A DNA stretch of 64,000 bases from Clostridium gasigenes (GTDB lineage: Bacteria; Bacillota; Clostridia; Clostridiales; Clostridiaceae). The stretch lies in assembly GCF_900104115.1 (NCBI RefSeq), contig NZ_FNJM01000001.1:62001-126000 (forward strand), read 5' to 3'. Both the position numbers and the translations under genes were made by a program. How positions within the stretch are numbered: the first letter of the stretch is position 1; every line of letters starts with the position of its first letter. Shown piece after piece: positions 8,364 to 16,443 of the stretch. Under the pieces are notes generated by a model. It searched no databases, had not been told where the DNA came from, and saw only the letters and a program-made list of their open reading frames with translations.

Positions 8364-8410
8364 TGTAAAAAACAAGAATACTGACTAGTTATTTATTTGA
8401 TAATATCTTA
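8364..8410. repeat. Dispersed palindromic repeat, copy upstream of the dioxygenase
   Basis: Right arm ACTAGTTATTTATTTGATAA continuing to TATCTTA, left arm AAAAAACAAGAATACTG. It belongs to the intergenic family and lies in the 5' leader of the dioxygenase gene. Confidence 0.5.
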
Positions 8411-8449
8411 AAAAAATGTTTAAAATATAATTAAGAGGAGAGGTTTAAA

Positions 8450-9226
8450 TTGATTAAAAAGCAACCAGTTTTATTTATAGCTCATGGAAGTCCAATGAAT
8501 GCAATAATAGAGAATTCCTATAGTAAAAGTCTTAACAAATTAGGGGAAGAACTAGATAAGCCTAAGGCTATTATGATTATATCAGCTCATTGGTATATAA
8601 ATAATACTTTTTTAACAAAGCAAGATTCACCTAAAGAAATATATGATTTTTATGGGTTTCCAGAAGAATTATATAAGGTGAAATATTCAACTAGTGGAGC
8701 TAAACCTTATATAAACTTAGCATTTGAAGAACTTAAAAATTACGATGTAAAGTTAACTGACACATGGGGATTAGACCATGGTGGGTGGAGTGTATTAAAG
8801 CATATTTTTCCTAAAGCAGATATACCTGTATTTGAATTAAGTTTAAATGCATTAGAAAAGGAAGAATATCATTATAATTTAGGAAAAAAATTATCTAAGC
8901 TTAGAGAACAGGGAATACTAATTTTAGCAAGTGGGAATATAGTTCATAACCTAGGGAAAATGAAATATAATGAAGAGGATAAACCTTACAAATGGGCTTT
9001 AGATTTTGATAATTTTGTACGGGACGCTATTATTAATGATGAACATGATAAGTTAATTAATTATAAAGATTTTGGGCAAGATGCTTTAGCTTCTGTTCCA
9101 ACAAATGAACATTTTTTACCCTTATTATATGTTTTAGCATTAAAGGAAGATGAAGATAAAGTTGAATTTATATTTGATGAAATACATCATGGATCTTTGT
9201 CTATGAGATCTATAAAAATAGGATAA
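8450..9226 (+). CDS. Class III extradiol dioxygenase, YgiD/DODA type
   Basis: A 258-residue member of the DODA/YgiD (LigB-like) family: VLFIAHGSPMNAI with His12, IIISAHWY-like segment with His47, TWGLDHGGWSVLKHIFP, and the C-terminal GSLSMRS. These His residues bind the catalytic metal in family members such as E. coli YgiD, which opens the ring of DOPA; the physiological substrate in bacteria is generally unknown. TTG start with AGAGGAGAGG upstream. Rrf2/YwnA regulators are often next to such genes, and a shared motif here supports regulation by the upstream Rrf2 protein. An oxygen-using enzyme in an anaerobe may act in detoxification; that is inference. Confidence 0.85.
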   Translation: MIKKQPVLFIAHGSPMNAIIENSYSKSLNKLGEELDKPKAIMIISAHWYINNTFLTKQDSPKEIYDFYGFPEELYKVKYSTSGAKPYINLAFEELKNYDVKLTDTWGLDHGGWSVLKHIFPKADIPVFELSLNALEKEEYHYNLGKKLSKLREQGILILASGNIVHNLGKMKYNEEDKPYKWALDFDNFVRDAIINDEHDKLINYKDFGQDALASVPTNEHFLPLLYVLALKEDEDKVEFIFDEIHHGSLSMRSIKIG

Positions 9227-9246
9227 GGACTATAAAAAAATTCTTT

Positions 9247-9260
9247 TGAAAACATTAACA
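9247..9260 (+). promoter_or_regulatory. cre-like CcpA site upstream of treB
   Basis: TGAAAACATTAACA matches 13 of 14 positions of the Gram-positive cre consensus (TGWAARCGYTWNCW), just upstream of the -35 box. Carbon catabolite control of trehalose genes is common in Firmicutes. Confidence 0.5.
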
Positions 9261-9267
9261 TTACCTA

Positions 9268-9322
9268 TTGACAATGTTGTACGTACAGGATAATATATAA
9301 ACATAGCAAACGTGTACGTACA
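9268..9322 (+). promoter_or_regulatory. treB promoter with two TreR operators
   Basis: TTGACA (9268-9273), 17-base spacer, TAATAT (9291-9296). The palindrome TGTACGTACA occurs twice, at 9278-9287 inside the spacer and at 9313-9322 just after the start point, 35 bases apart. This arrangement fits repression by the GntR-type TreR encoded at the end of the operon. Confidence 0.75.
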
Positions 9323-9352
9323 AGATTTGCAACGGGATGGAGGTAAATAAAA

Positions 9353-10762
9353 ATGGGAAAATATATAAAAGAATCAAAAGAACTTTTAAATCACATAGGT
9401 GGTAAAGAAAATATATCTGCTGTTTCTCATTGTGCAACTCGTATGAGATTTGTACTAAATGACCAGTCCTTAGCAAGTAAAGAAGAGATAGAAAAGTTGA
9501 AAATTGTAAAAGGTACTTTTACTCAAGCAGGACAGTTCCAAGTTATTGTAGGAAATGAAGTAGCAGAATTTTATAACGATTTTATAGAAGTTGCAGGAGT
9601 AGATGGTGTAAGTAAAGATGTTGCTAAAGATGCAGCAAAGACAAATATGAGTCTTCTGCAAAGAATAATGGCTAATTTAGCAGAAATATTTTCACCACTT
9701 ATACCAGCAATAATAGTTGGTGGATTAATTCTAGGGTTTAGAAATATTATTGGAGACATTAAATTTTTTGAGGATGGAACAAAATCACTAATTGAAATAT
9801 CTCAGTTTTGGGCAGGGACACATAGCTTTTTATGGTTAATAGGAGAAGCTATATTTCATTTCCTACCAGTAGGAATAACCTGGTCAATAACTAAGAAAAT
9901 GGGGACAACTCAAATTCTTGGTATAGTACTAGGACTTACTTTAGTATCACCACAACTTTTAAATGCTTATGCAGTATCCAGTGGGCAAGTACCTCCAGTA
10001 TGGGATTTTGGATTTGCACAAGTTCAAATGATAGGGTATCAAGCTCAAGTTATACCAGCAATATTAGCAGGATTTGTATTAGTATATCTTGAAAGATTAG
10101 CAAGAAAAATATCACCAGCTTCGATTTCAATGATAATAGTACCATTTTGTGCACTAATACCAACAGTACTTATAGCACATATAGTTTTAGGACCAGTAGG
10201 TTGGGCTATAGGATCATGGATTTCAACAGTAGTATATGCAGGATTAACTTCAAGCTTTGGATGGTTATTTGCAGGAATATTTGGATTTGGTTATGCTCCA
10301 TTAGTAATCACAGGATTACATCACATGACAAATGCCATAGATCTTCAATTAATGGCAGAAGTAGGTGGAACATCATTATGGCCAATGATTGCTTTATCAA
10401 ATATTGCACAAGGATCAGCTGTGTTAGCTATGATATATTTACATAGAAAAAATGAAGAGGAAAAACAAGTATCAATACCAGCTTGCATTTCAGCTTACCT
10501 AGGGGTAACAGAACCAGCTTTATTTGGTATAAACTTAAAATATGGCTTTCCGTTCATAGCAGGGATGATAGGTTCATCAGTAGCAGGAATAATATCAGTT
10601 TCTAGTAATGTAATGGCAAATTCAATAGGAATCGGTGGAATTCCAGGAATATTATCAATTCAACCAAAGAGTATGGGAATGTTTGCAGTAGCAATGGTTG
10701 TAGCGATTATAGTACCATTTGTATTAACAATTGTAATTGGAAAAAAGAAACTTAAATTATAA
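9353..10762 (+). CDS. treB: Trehalose-specific PTS EIIBC component
   Basis: A 469-residue membrane transporter of the glucose/sucrose PTS superfamily. The N-terminal EIIB domain has the phosphorylated Cys in ISAVSHCATRMRF (Cys27), followed by an EIIC domain of about ten helices starting near residue 105. It has no EIIA domain, so phosphate must come from another EIIA, as for trehalose transporters of this type. The product trehalose-6-phosphate is the substrate of the next gene. The start follows GGAGG. The order treB-treA-treR and the paired operators support trehalose rather than sucrose or beta-glucoside. Confidence 0.9.
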   Translation: MGKYIKESKELLNHIGGKENISAVSHCATRMRFVLNDQSLASKEEIEKLKIVKGTFTQAGQFQVIVGNEVAEFYNDFIEVAGVDGVSKDVAKDAAKTNMSLLQRIMANLAEIFSPLIPAIIVGGLILGFRNIIGDIKFFEDGTKSLIEISQFWAGTHSFLWLIGEAIFHFLPVGITWSITKKMGTTQILGIVLGLTLVSPQLLNAYAVSSGQVPPVWDFGFAQVQMIGYQAQVIPAILAGFVLVYLERLARKISPASISMIIVPFCALIPTVLIAHIVLGPVGWAIGSWISTVVYAGLTSSFGWLFAGIFGFGYAPLVITGLHHMTNAIDLQLMAEVGGTSLWPMIALSNIAQGSAVLAMIYLHRKNEEEKQVSIPACISAYLGVTEPALFGINLKYGFPFIAGMIGSSVAGIISVSSNVMANSIGIGGIPGILSIQPKSMGMFAVAMVVAIIVPFVLTIVIGKKKLKL

Positions 10763-10815
10763 GGAGTAAGGTGGGGGTGAATGCCCCTTCTTTTACTGTT
10801 AAGGAGTTAAATAGT

Positions 10816-12480
10816 ATGAAAGATTTTAAAAAAAGCGTTGTATATCAAATATATCCTAAATCATTTAAAGATTCAAATGGAGATGGAATTGGAGATTTAA
10901 ACGGAGTAATAGATAAACTAGATTATTTAAAGGAATTAGGGGTAGATTATATATGGTTAACACCTTTCTATATTTCACCACAAAAAGATAATGGATATGA
11001 TGTAGAAGATTATTATAATATAGATCCTAGTTTTGGGACAATGAATGATTTTGATAAGCTTGTAGAGGAAGCTAGAAATAGAGATATTTATGTTATGCTA
11101 GATATGGTTTTTAATCATACATCTACAAAGCATAAATGGTTTAAAGAAGCTTTAAAGGGAAATGAAAAATATAAAAACTTTTATATTTTTAAAGATGGAA
11201 AAGAAGAAAAAGAACCAACTAACTGGGTATCAAAATTTGGAGGTTCTGCTTGGGAGTATGTAGAAGATTTTGATCAATATTATCTTCATTTATTTGACGT
11301 TACTCAAGGGGATTTAAATTGGGAAAATGAAGAAGTTAGAAAAGAAATATATAATATAGTTAATTTTTGGATTGAAAAAGGCGTAAAAGGATTTAGATTA
11401 GATGTTATAAATTTAATATCCAAGCCATTAGTATTTGAAGATGATAGTAGTGGAGATGGAAGAAAATTTTATACAGATGGACCTAAAATACATAAATATT
11501 TAAAAGAGCTTAATGAAAAAACCTTTGGAAACAAAAAAGATATAGTAACAGTTGGTGAAATGTCCTCAACTACAGTAGATAATTGCATTAAATATTCAAA
11601 TCCAAAAGAAAATGAATTATCAATGGTGTTCAATTTTCATCATTTGAAAGTAGATTATGAAAATGGAGATAAATGGACGAAAGTGGATTTTGATTTTAAA
11701 ATGCTTAAAAGTATTTTTAAGGAATGGCAAGAAGGCATGGAATATGGAAATGGATGGAGTGCTACATTTTGGTGTAATCATGATCAACCTAGAGCAATAT
11801 CTAGGTTTGGGGATGATAAAAAATACCATAAAGAAAGTGCGAAAATGTTAGCAACAACAATCCATATGATGAGAGGAACACCATATATATATCAAGGAGA
11901 AGAATTTGGAATGGCAAATCCATACTTTGATAAAATAGAGCAATATAGAGATATAGAATCAATAAATTATTATAATATATTAATGGCTCAAGGAGTAAAA
12001 GAAGAAGAAATACTAGAAATTTTAAGAGCTAAATCAAGAGATAATTCAAGAACTCCAATGCAATGGAATAATGAGTTAGAAGCTGGTTTCACTAAGGGAA
12101 CACCTTGGATACCTGTTGGCAAGCATTATAAAGATATAAATGCAGAAAAGGCTATTAAAGATAAAGATTCGGTATTCTATTACTATAAAAAACTTATATC
12201 ATTAAGAAAAGAATATGATGTTATTGCATATGGAAATTTTGAAATGATATTAGAAGAGGATAAGAATGTTTTAGGGTTCACAAGAAGTTATAAAAACACT
12301 TCTATTGTAGTTTTAAATAATTTTTATAATTATGATGTAGAAGTATCTTTGCCAAAAAATATATTTGAAAAAAGTAAGAAGGTATCTATATTAATATCAA
12401 ACTATAATAAAAAAGTGGTAGAAAAAGAGAAATTATTACTTAGAGCTTATGAATCTATAGTTTACTATATTGAAAATTAG
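10816..12480 (+). CDS. treA: Trehalose-6-phosphate hydrolase (GH13)
   Basis: A 554-residue GH13 enzyme that splits trehalose-6-phosphate into glucose and glucose-6-phosphate in the cytoplasm. Visible are VVYQIYPKSFKDSNGDGIGD at the N-terminus, DMVFNHTS, the nucleophile Asp196 in GFRLDVIN, the acid/base Glu248 in TVGEMS, and NHDQPR. Length fits the TreA/TreC group. The start at 10816 follows AAGGAG; an upstream in-frame GTG at 10771 would add an unrelated N-terminal extension. Gap to treB is about 50 bases, with treR 34 bases downstream. Confidence 0.92.
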   Translation: MKDFKKSVVYQIYPKSFKDSNGDGIGDLNGVIDKLDYLKELGVDYIWLTPFYISPQKDNGYDVEDYYNIDPSFGTMNDFDKLVEEARNRDIYVMLDMVFNHTSTKHKWFKEALKGNEKYKNFYIFKDGKEEKEPTNWVSKFGGSAWEYVEDFDQYYLHLFDVTQGDLNWENEEVRKEIYNIVNFWIEKGVKGFRLDVINLISKPLVFEDDSSGDGRKFYTDGPKIHKYLKELNEKTFGNKKDIVTVGEMSSTTVDNCIKYSNPKENELSMVFNFHHLKVDYENGDKWTKVDFDFKMLKSIFKEWQEGMEYGNGWSATFWCNHDQPRAISRFGDDKKYHKESAKMLATTIHMMRGTPYIYQGEEFGMANPYFDKIEQYRDIESINYYNILMAQGVKEEEILEILRAKSRDNSRTPMQWNNELEAGFTKGTPWIPVGKHYKDINAEKAIKDKDSVFYYYKKLISLRKEYDVIAYGNFEMILEEDKNVLGFTRSYKNTSIVVLNNFYNYDVEVSLPKNIFEKSKKVSILISNYNKKVVEKEKLLLRAYESIVYYIEN

Positions 12481-12514
12481 TAGCTAAATATGTTAAAATA
12501 TTTATGGTGATAGA

Positions 12515-13225
12515 ATGGATAGTAAATATTTAAGCATATACAATAATATTTTAAGTAAAATAGAAAATGGGATATATCAAGTAAATGATAAATTACCTTC
12601 AGAAAATATATTAATGAAGGAATATAGTGTATCTAGAGATACTATAAGAAAATCATTAAATATATTAGAACAAAATGGATATATACAAAAAACAAAAGGT
12701 AAGGGTTCATTTGTATTAGATATAAATAAGTTTAATTTTCCAGTATCAGGTGTTGTAAGTTTTAAAGAGATAACAGATAAGCTTGGGAAATGTTCAGAAA
12801 CTATAGTAGAGCTTTTAGACTGTATAATTCCTAGAAAATCTATATCAAATAAATTAGAACTTGCTCCAGAGGATAAGGTTTGGGAAATAATTAGAACAAG
12901 AGCAATAGACGGTGAAAAGGTAATTTTAGATAAAGATTATGTTGTAGAAAAATTTGTGGAAAACTTGTCAGAAGATATATGCAAAAAATCATTATATGAG
13001 TATGTAGAGAATGATTTAGGGTTAAAAATAGCTTATGCAAAAAAAGAGATAACTGTTCAGATGACAACAGAAGAAGATAAAAAATATTTAGATATGAGAA
13101 GCTTTGAAATGATAGTAGTAGTTAAGAGTTATACATATTTAGATGATACAAGCCTTTTTCAATATACAGAATCAAGACATAGACCAGATAAGTTTGTTTT
13201 TGTAGATTTTGCAAGAAGACATTAA
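12515..13225 (+). CDS. treR: GntR-family trehalose operon repressor
   Basis: A 236-residue GntR/HutC-type regulator: N-terminal winged helix with YQVNDKLPSENILMKEY and SRDTIRKSLNILEQNGYI, followed by a UTRA ligand-binding domain from about residue 80. TreR proteins bind trehalose-6-phosphate and release their operator. The twin TGTACGTACA sites at treB are the probable targets. No separate promoter is evident, so it is expressed with treBA. Its stop is only 6 bases from the start of the truncated T-box copy, whose intact terminator hairpin probably now ends the tre transcript. Confidence 0.88.
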   Translation: MDSKYLSIYNNILSKIENGIYQVNDKLPSENILMKEYSVSRDTIRKSLNILEQNGYIQKTKGKGSFVLDINKFNFPVSGVVSFKEITDKLGKCSETIVELLDCIIPRKSISNKLELAPEDKVWEIIRTRAIDGEKVILDKDYVVEKFVENLSEDICKKSLYEYVENDLGLKIAYAKKEITVQMTTEEDKKYLDMRSFEMIVVVKSYTYLDDTSLFQYTESRHRPDKFVFVDFARRH

Positions 13226-13231
13226 GATAAT

Positions 13232-13513
13232 AGCCAATGTTAAATATATAACTGAAAATCATCTAGGAGAAGCAAAGCCGAATTAATTTTAGTAGGTTTT
13301 GACAGAGTCTTTCACCATTAAAAGAAAGGCATATTGTTAGATATGTATCTAAGAGATATAAAATAACTTGTTTATTATAGGTTTATTTTATAGAATTAGG
13401 GTGGTAACGCGGTTAATCCCGTCCTTTGTTTATAGCAAGGGGCGGTTTTTTTTTGTGTATTTAAAAAGGGAGAATTTTATGAGTATAGAGAGTGAGATTA
13501 TTAATTAGTAGCA
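13232..13513 (+). pseudogene. 5'-truncated duplicate of the T-box leader (copy 1)
   Basis: Nearly the same sequence as the T-box region at 16197-16490, including the Ile-type ATC candidate, the T-box core AGGGTGGTAACGCGG (13398-13412) and a terminator stem (13418-13445) with a T run. Homology begins at AGCCAATGTT, so the 5' strand of Stem I with its conserved AGAGA-like region is missing. An internal hairpin that pairs well in copy 2 (GACGG with CCGTT) carries two mismatches here (GACAG / CCATT). The following small ORF is cut to 9 codons (13479-13508). It cannot sense tRNA as a normal T-box but may still terminate transcription after treR. Confidence 0.75.
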
Positions 13514-13779
13514 AATTTATTAAGTTTTGTTCCTAATTTAGTACAGCCTTCAGGAAAAATAACTCTATTAGTTTTTAGAGCACTTATGTAGCTGTAGCCA
13601 GATAGCAATGAAACAAATATTTGATGACAATATACCGTTTTCTCTTTTAAATGAGAATTATGAAATGAACACTTTGCTATAACTTTTATATACTTTGATT
13701 GTGGCTTAGTCAGATATAAATCAAAGTTTAACTGATTAAAAAATTTGTCTATTGAAAGTTCTTTTGATATAATTAATTT
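13501..13779 (-). pseudogene. Transposase remnant (start-less, internally deleted)
   Basis: A minus-strand frame stays open for 92 codons between stops at 13780-13782 and 13501-13503 but contains no ATG, so ordinary ORF lists miss it. The translation has FFNQLNFDLYLTKPQSKYI near its N-terminal end and YISALKTNRVIFPEGC then KLNKFATN near the C-terminal end. These resemble the N-terminal region and the late DDE region (GALKTNRVIYP-like) of clostridial IS4/IS701-like transposases joined by a large deletion. It overlaps the end of T-box copy 1 and lies just before the agr genes, which suggests past mobile-element activity here. Family assignment is from memory of motifs. Confidence 0.5.
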
Positions 13780-13891
13780 TTATTTTATTAAATCGTAAAA
13801 TTATTCAAGTGTTTTGAGCTATTACAGTAATAATATAAATATGGAATTTTATATAATAAGATAAAAAAATAAGCAAAATAAGAAAAATATG

Positions 13892-13920
13892 TTGTTTATG
13901 TAGACAAGTGGGTTTATAAT
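13892..13920 (+). promoter_or_regulatory. Putative agrB promoter
   Basis: TTGTTT (13892-13897), 17 bases, TATAAT (13915-13920), 24 bases before the agrB ATG. Nothing else of note is visible between the transposase remnant and this promoter. Confidence 0.5.
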
Positions 13921-13944
13921 GACAAAGAAGATTGTAGGTGTTAT

Positions 13945-14496
13945 ATGAGTAGAAAATTATTAAAAAAAATAATTAAAGAACTAGCATTGGTTAGCGGATA
14001 TACAAAAGATCAAGAAGAACAAGTAGAGTATACTATAAGGGTTCTATTTTTAGAAATAATAAAAATTATTTTGTTATTATTTATATTTAAAATAATTGGA
14101 TATTTTAATGAGGGATTAACGCTATTAATATGCATGGTTTTAACCAAACCTTTTATTGGTGGATACCATGAGAAAACACAAATCAAATGTTTTATAGCAA
14201 CTTTACTAATAGCTAGTATGATAATTATTTTATCGATAAAAAGTAAGCTAGACTTTTTTAGTATAATAGTATTGGATATGATTAGTATTTTTATAGTGTA
14301 TAATAGAGCGCCTATATTAAATGATGATATGCCAATAACTAAATTAGAATTAATCAATAAAAATAGAAGAATAGGAATTACAATGACTATTTTAGCCAGT
14401 GTAATATCTTTAATTGTGTTTGAAATAGCAGAATATTCTGAGATAATAGTATGGACAATCTTCATTAATGCTAGTTTAATGTTTAATAAAAAATAA
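13945..14496 (+). CDS. agrB: AgrB-type autoinducer-processing membrane peptidase
   Basis: A 183-residue integral membrane protein of the AgrB family. The catalytic pair is in KPFIGGYHEKTQIKC: His75 and Cys82, with the same 7-residue spacing as His77/Cys84 of S. aureus AgrB. Predicted helices surround this loop. AgrB cuts the AgrD propeptide C-terminally and closes the macrocycle. It is followed after 30 bases by agrD and then by the sensor kinase, so this is an agr-type quorum-sensing locus. The ribosome site is weak (GTAGGTG). Confidence 0.88.
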   Translation: MSRKLLKKIIKELALVSGYTKDQEEQVEYTIRVLFLEIIKIILLLFIFKIIGYFNEGLTLLICMVLTKPFIGGYHEKTQIKCFIATLLIASMIIILSIKSKLDFFSIIVLDMISIFIVYNRAPILNDDMPITKLELINKNRRIGITMTILASVISLIVFEIAEYSEIIVWTIFINASLMFNKK

Positions 14497-14526
14497 ATTT
14501 ATTAATTAAAAAAGGTGGTGAATAAT

Positions 14527-14655
14527 ATGAATTTCAAAAAATATATTGGAGCAATTTTACTAATGTTATCAGGTAGAATGATAAATTTAGGGGCAGCATC
14601 TATGGCAGGTATTGGAACTGAAGATATGCCTGATTCTATTAAAAATTTAAGATAG
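14527..14655 (+). CDS. agrD: AgrD-type autoinducing peptide precursor without cysteine
   Basis: A 42-codon ORF with an excellent AAGGTGGTGA site, too short for usual ORF lists. It has an amphipathic N-terminal leader (MNFKKYIGAILLML), a central AASMAGIG and a C-terminal acidic recognition tail TEDMPDSIKNLR with the conserved Pro35. There is no Cys anywhere. Counting back from Pro35 as in S. aureus AgrD places a five-residue ring at Ser25-Ile29 (SMAGI), so the signal would be a Ser lactone rather than a thiolactone, as in Enterococcus FsrD products. The position between agrB and the sensor gene makes the assignment strong; the ring prediction is inference. Confidence 0.8.
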   Translation: MNFKKYIGAILLMLSGRMINLGAASMAGIGTEDMPDSIKNLR

Positions 14656-14681
14656 TATATAAATAGTCAGGGGGACAAACT

Positions 14682-15968
14682 TTGATAATAAATGTTGTAG
14701 ATTTTATAAATACTGTAATACAAGCAGTCTTTTTATCATACATTCCATTTTACTTTATAGAAAAAGGAGAAAAAGGGGAAAAAGAAAGTTATAAAAAAGT
14801 TATTATAGTTAGCATAATTTTATTTTTTACAATAGTGATAGGTACGGCTTTTGGGGGAAATACAACTATAGGATCACTAATAATCTATATTATAAATATC
14901 ATAATTATTGGAGTTTCTTATAAAAAAGATTATAAAAAAGCAATAATAGCCAACGGATTAGGTTATTTTTGTATCCAAATTAATGTCCTTATATGCGTAA
15001 GTATATATTTAGGACATATAAAAGGTATAGTACCTATTGAGTATTTAGATCTTACAATAATAATATTTCTTTATTGTCCACAATTTATTATGGAGTATTT
15101 AATTTTCAAGTACATAGATAAAATGAATATTATTTATAAGGATATAGTTATAAGGAAATACTCATTATCTACAGTACTAATAATTATTTTTTCAATACAA
15201 TATATGGTATCATATATTTGGATAATGAATGAGAAATTTAAGGAGAATTCATTATCTAGAGATATCATAATGATTGCGGCAATAGCTTTTCTTTTTGTTG
15301 TAGTTACGTATTTTTCAAATTTGCAGAAAAGAATTAATGAAATTTCAAAAATTAATAAAGAATTAGATTTAAAGATTACTGAACTAAAAAAGGTAAAGCA
15401 TGATTATGGGGCTCAAATCTCATACTTATATGGAGTGCATCTAATGGGGAATCATGAAAGATTAGGAGAACTATTGAAGGATATTATTAAGGGGAATAAC
15501 AGTATATCCAATGCAGTGGAACTAACAAATAGTTCAGATTCGATTATTTCAATAGCTATGAGACAAGCTGTTTCTAAAGGCATAAATGTGGTCATAGATG
15601 AAAAAGTTGATTTGGATGAATTTATAATGTCAGAATTAGAATTACAAAGAGTGATTTTAAATATAGTAGGTAATTCCATTACAGCCATGGATGGAAAAGG
15701 CCTTATTACAGCCAAGACTTATAAGTGTATAAATAGTATAGTAATAAAGATACAGAATAATGGACCAAGAATTAAAGAAAATACAATAGATAAGATTTTC
15801 AATTTAGGCTTTTCAACTAAAAAACATGGTGATCATGGTTTTGGTTTAGCGATAGTAAAAGAGATTGTTGAAAAATATAAGGGAACTATAAAAGTAATAA
15901 GTACAGATGATTTTACAGAATTTAAAATAATATTACCAATTAAAAGAAAAGAACCATTAACAAGCTGA
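14682..15968 (+). CDS. agrC: AgrC-like sensor histidine kinase
   Basis: A 428-residue kinase with six or seven N-terminal membrane helices (to about residue 210), a short coiled linker, and a GHKL-type catalytic half. The phospho-acceptor is probably His240 in LKKVKHDYGAQI; the N-box is LQRVILNIVGNSITAM and the G-box is GFGLAIVKEIVEKYKG. This layout is that of AgrC/ComD receptors for cyclic peptides. TTG start after AGGGGG. No LytTR response regulator (AgrA) follows; the next gene downstream is a transporter behind a T-box, so the partner must lie elsewhere. Confidence 0.82.
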   Translation: MIINVVDFINTVIQAVFLSYIPFYFIEKGEKGEKESYKKVIIVSIILFFTIVIGTAFGGNTTIGSLIIYIINIIIIGVSYKKDYKKAIIANGLGYFCIQINVLICVSIYLGHIKGIVPIEYLDLTIIIFLYCPQFIMEYLIFKYIDKMNIIYKDIVIRKYSLSTVLIIIFSIQYMVSYIWIMNEKFKENSLSRDIIMIAAIAFLFVVVTYFSNLQKRINEISKINKELDLKITELKKVKHDYGAQISYLYGVHLMGNHERLGELLKDIIKGNNSISNAVELTNSSDSIISIAMRQAVSKGINVVIDEKVDLDEFIMSELELQRVILNIVGNSITAMDGKGLITAKTYKCINSIVIKIQNNGPRIKENTIDKIFNLGFSTKKHGDHGFGLAIVKEIVEKYKGTIKVISTDDFTEFKIILPIKRKEPLTS

Positions 15969-15994
15969 GTGCTATACTTAGCTTGTTAATGGTT
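15952..15994 (+). terminator. Long hairpin at the end of agrC
   Basis: A perfect 15-bp stem, AACCATTAACAAGCT with AGCTTGTTAATGGTT, overlaps the agrC stop codon. The T run is weak (TTAATTTTG). It closes the agrBDC transcript. Confidence 0.6.
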
Positions 15995-16080
15995 GATTAA
16001 TTTTGAACTTGATGTTTTAGGTAAATGATAACTTTAAAAGATTATTATTACATAATAGACAAAAAATATCTGCCAATATA

Positions 16081-16109
16081 TTGACAGGAAACAAATGTTG
16101 ATATATCAT
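16081..16109 (+). promoter_or_regulatory. Putative promoter of the brnQ T-box leader
   Basis: TTGACA (16081-16086), 17 bases, TATCAT (16104-16109), immediately upstream of the first T-box Stem I bases. Confidence 0.55.
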
Positions 16110-16116
16110 ATAAATA

Positions 16117-16420
16117 ACATATAAATCCAAATAAATTCTATGAAGAGAAAAAGTAAGTAATATTTTTGTTCCACAGAGAGTTGGTATTTTGCTGTAAGCC
16201 AATGTTCAATATATAACTGAAAATCATCTCGGAGAAGCAAAGCCGAAATTAATTTTAGTAGGTTTTGACGGAGTCTTTCACCGTTAAAAGAAAAGCGTAT
16301 TGTTAGATATGTATCTAAGAGCTATAAAATAACTTATTTATTATAGGTTTATTTTATAGAATTAGGGTGGTAACGCGGTTAATCCCGTCCCTTGTTTATA
16401 GCAAGGGGCGGGTTTTTTTT
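16117..16420 (+). ncRNA. T-box riboswitch upstream of brnQ, probable Ile specifier
   Basis: Full T-box leader. Stem I shows GAAGAGAAAAAGTAAG, a CAGAGAGTTGGT...TGTAAGCCAATG distal region and GAAAATCATCTCGGAG, where ATC followed by A is the likely specifier (isoleucine). The T-box core AGGGTGGTAACGCGG is at 16364-16378. The terminator pairs CCCGTCCCTTG (16384-16394) with CAAGGGGCGGG, followed by eight T. T-boxes bind uncharged tRNA and then let transcription continue, so brnQ should rise when Ile-tRNA charging falls. The specifier is read by eye and fits the branched-chain amino acid transporter downstream. No other gene lies in 15969-16443. Confidence 0.85.
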
Positions 16421-16443
16421 GTGTATTTAAAAGGGGGAATTTT

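Noticed and set aside
10147-10446. 99-codon ORF inside treB in another frame
   Set aside because: Shadow of treB; composition (many Ser, Arg, Ile) and lack of a ribosome site argue against a gene.
16017-16202. 61-codon minus-strand ORF between agrC and brnQ
   Set aside because: Overlaps the T-box Stem I and its promoter; no recognisable protein.
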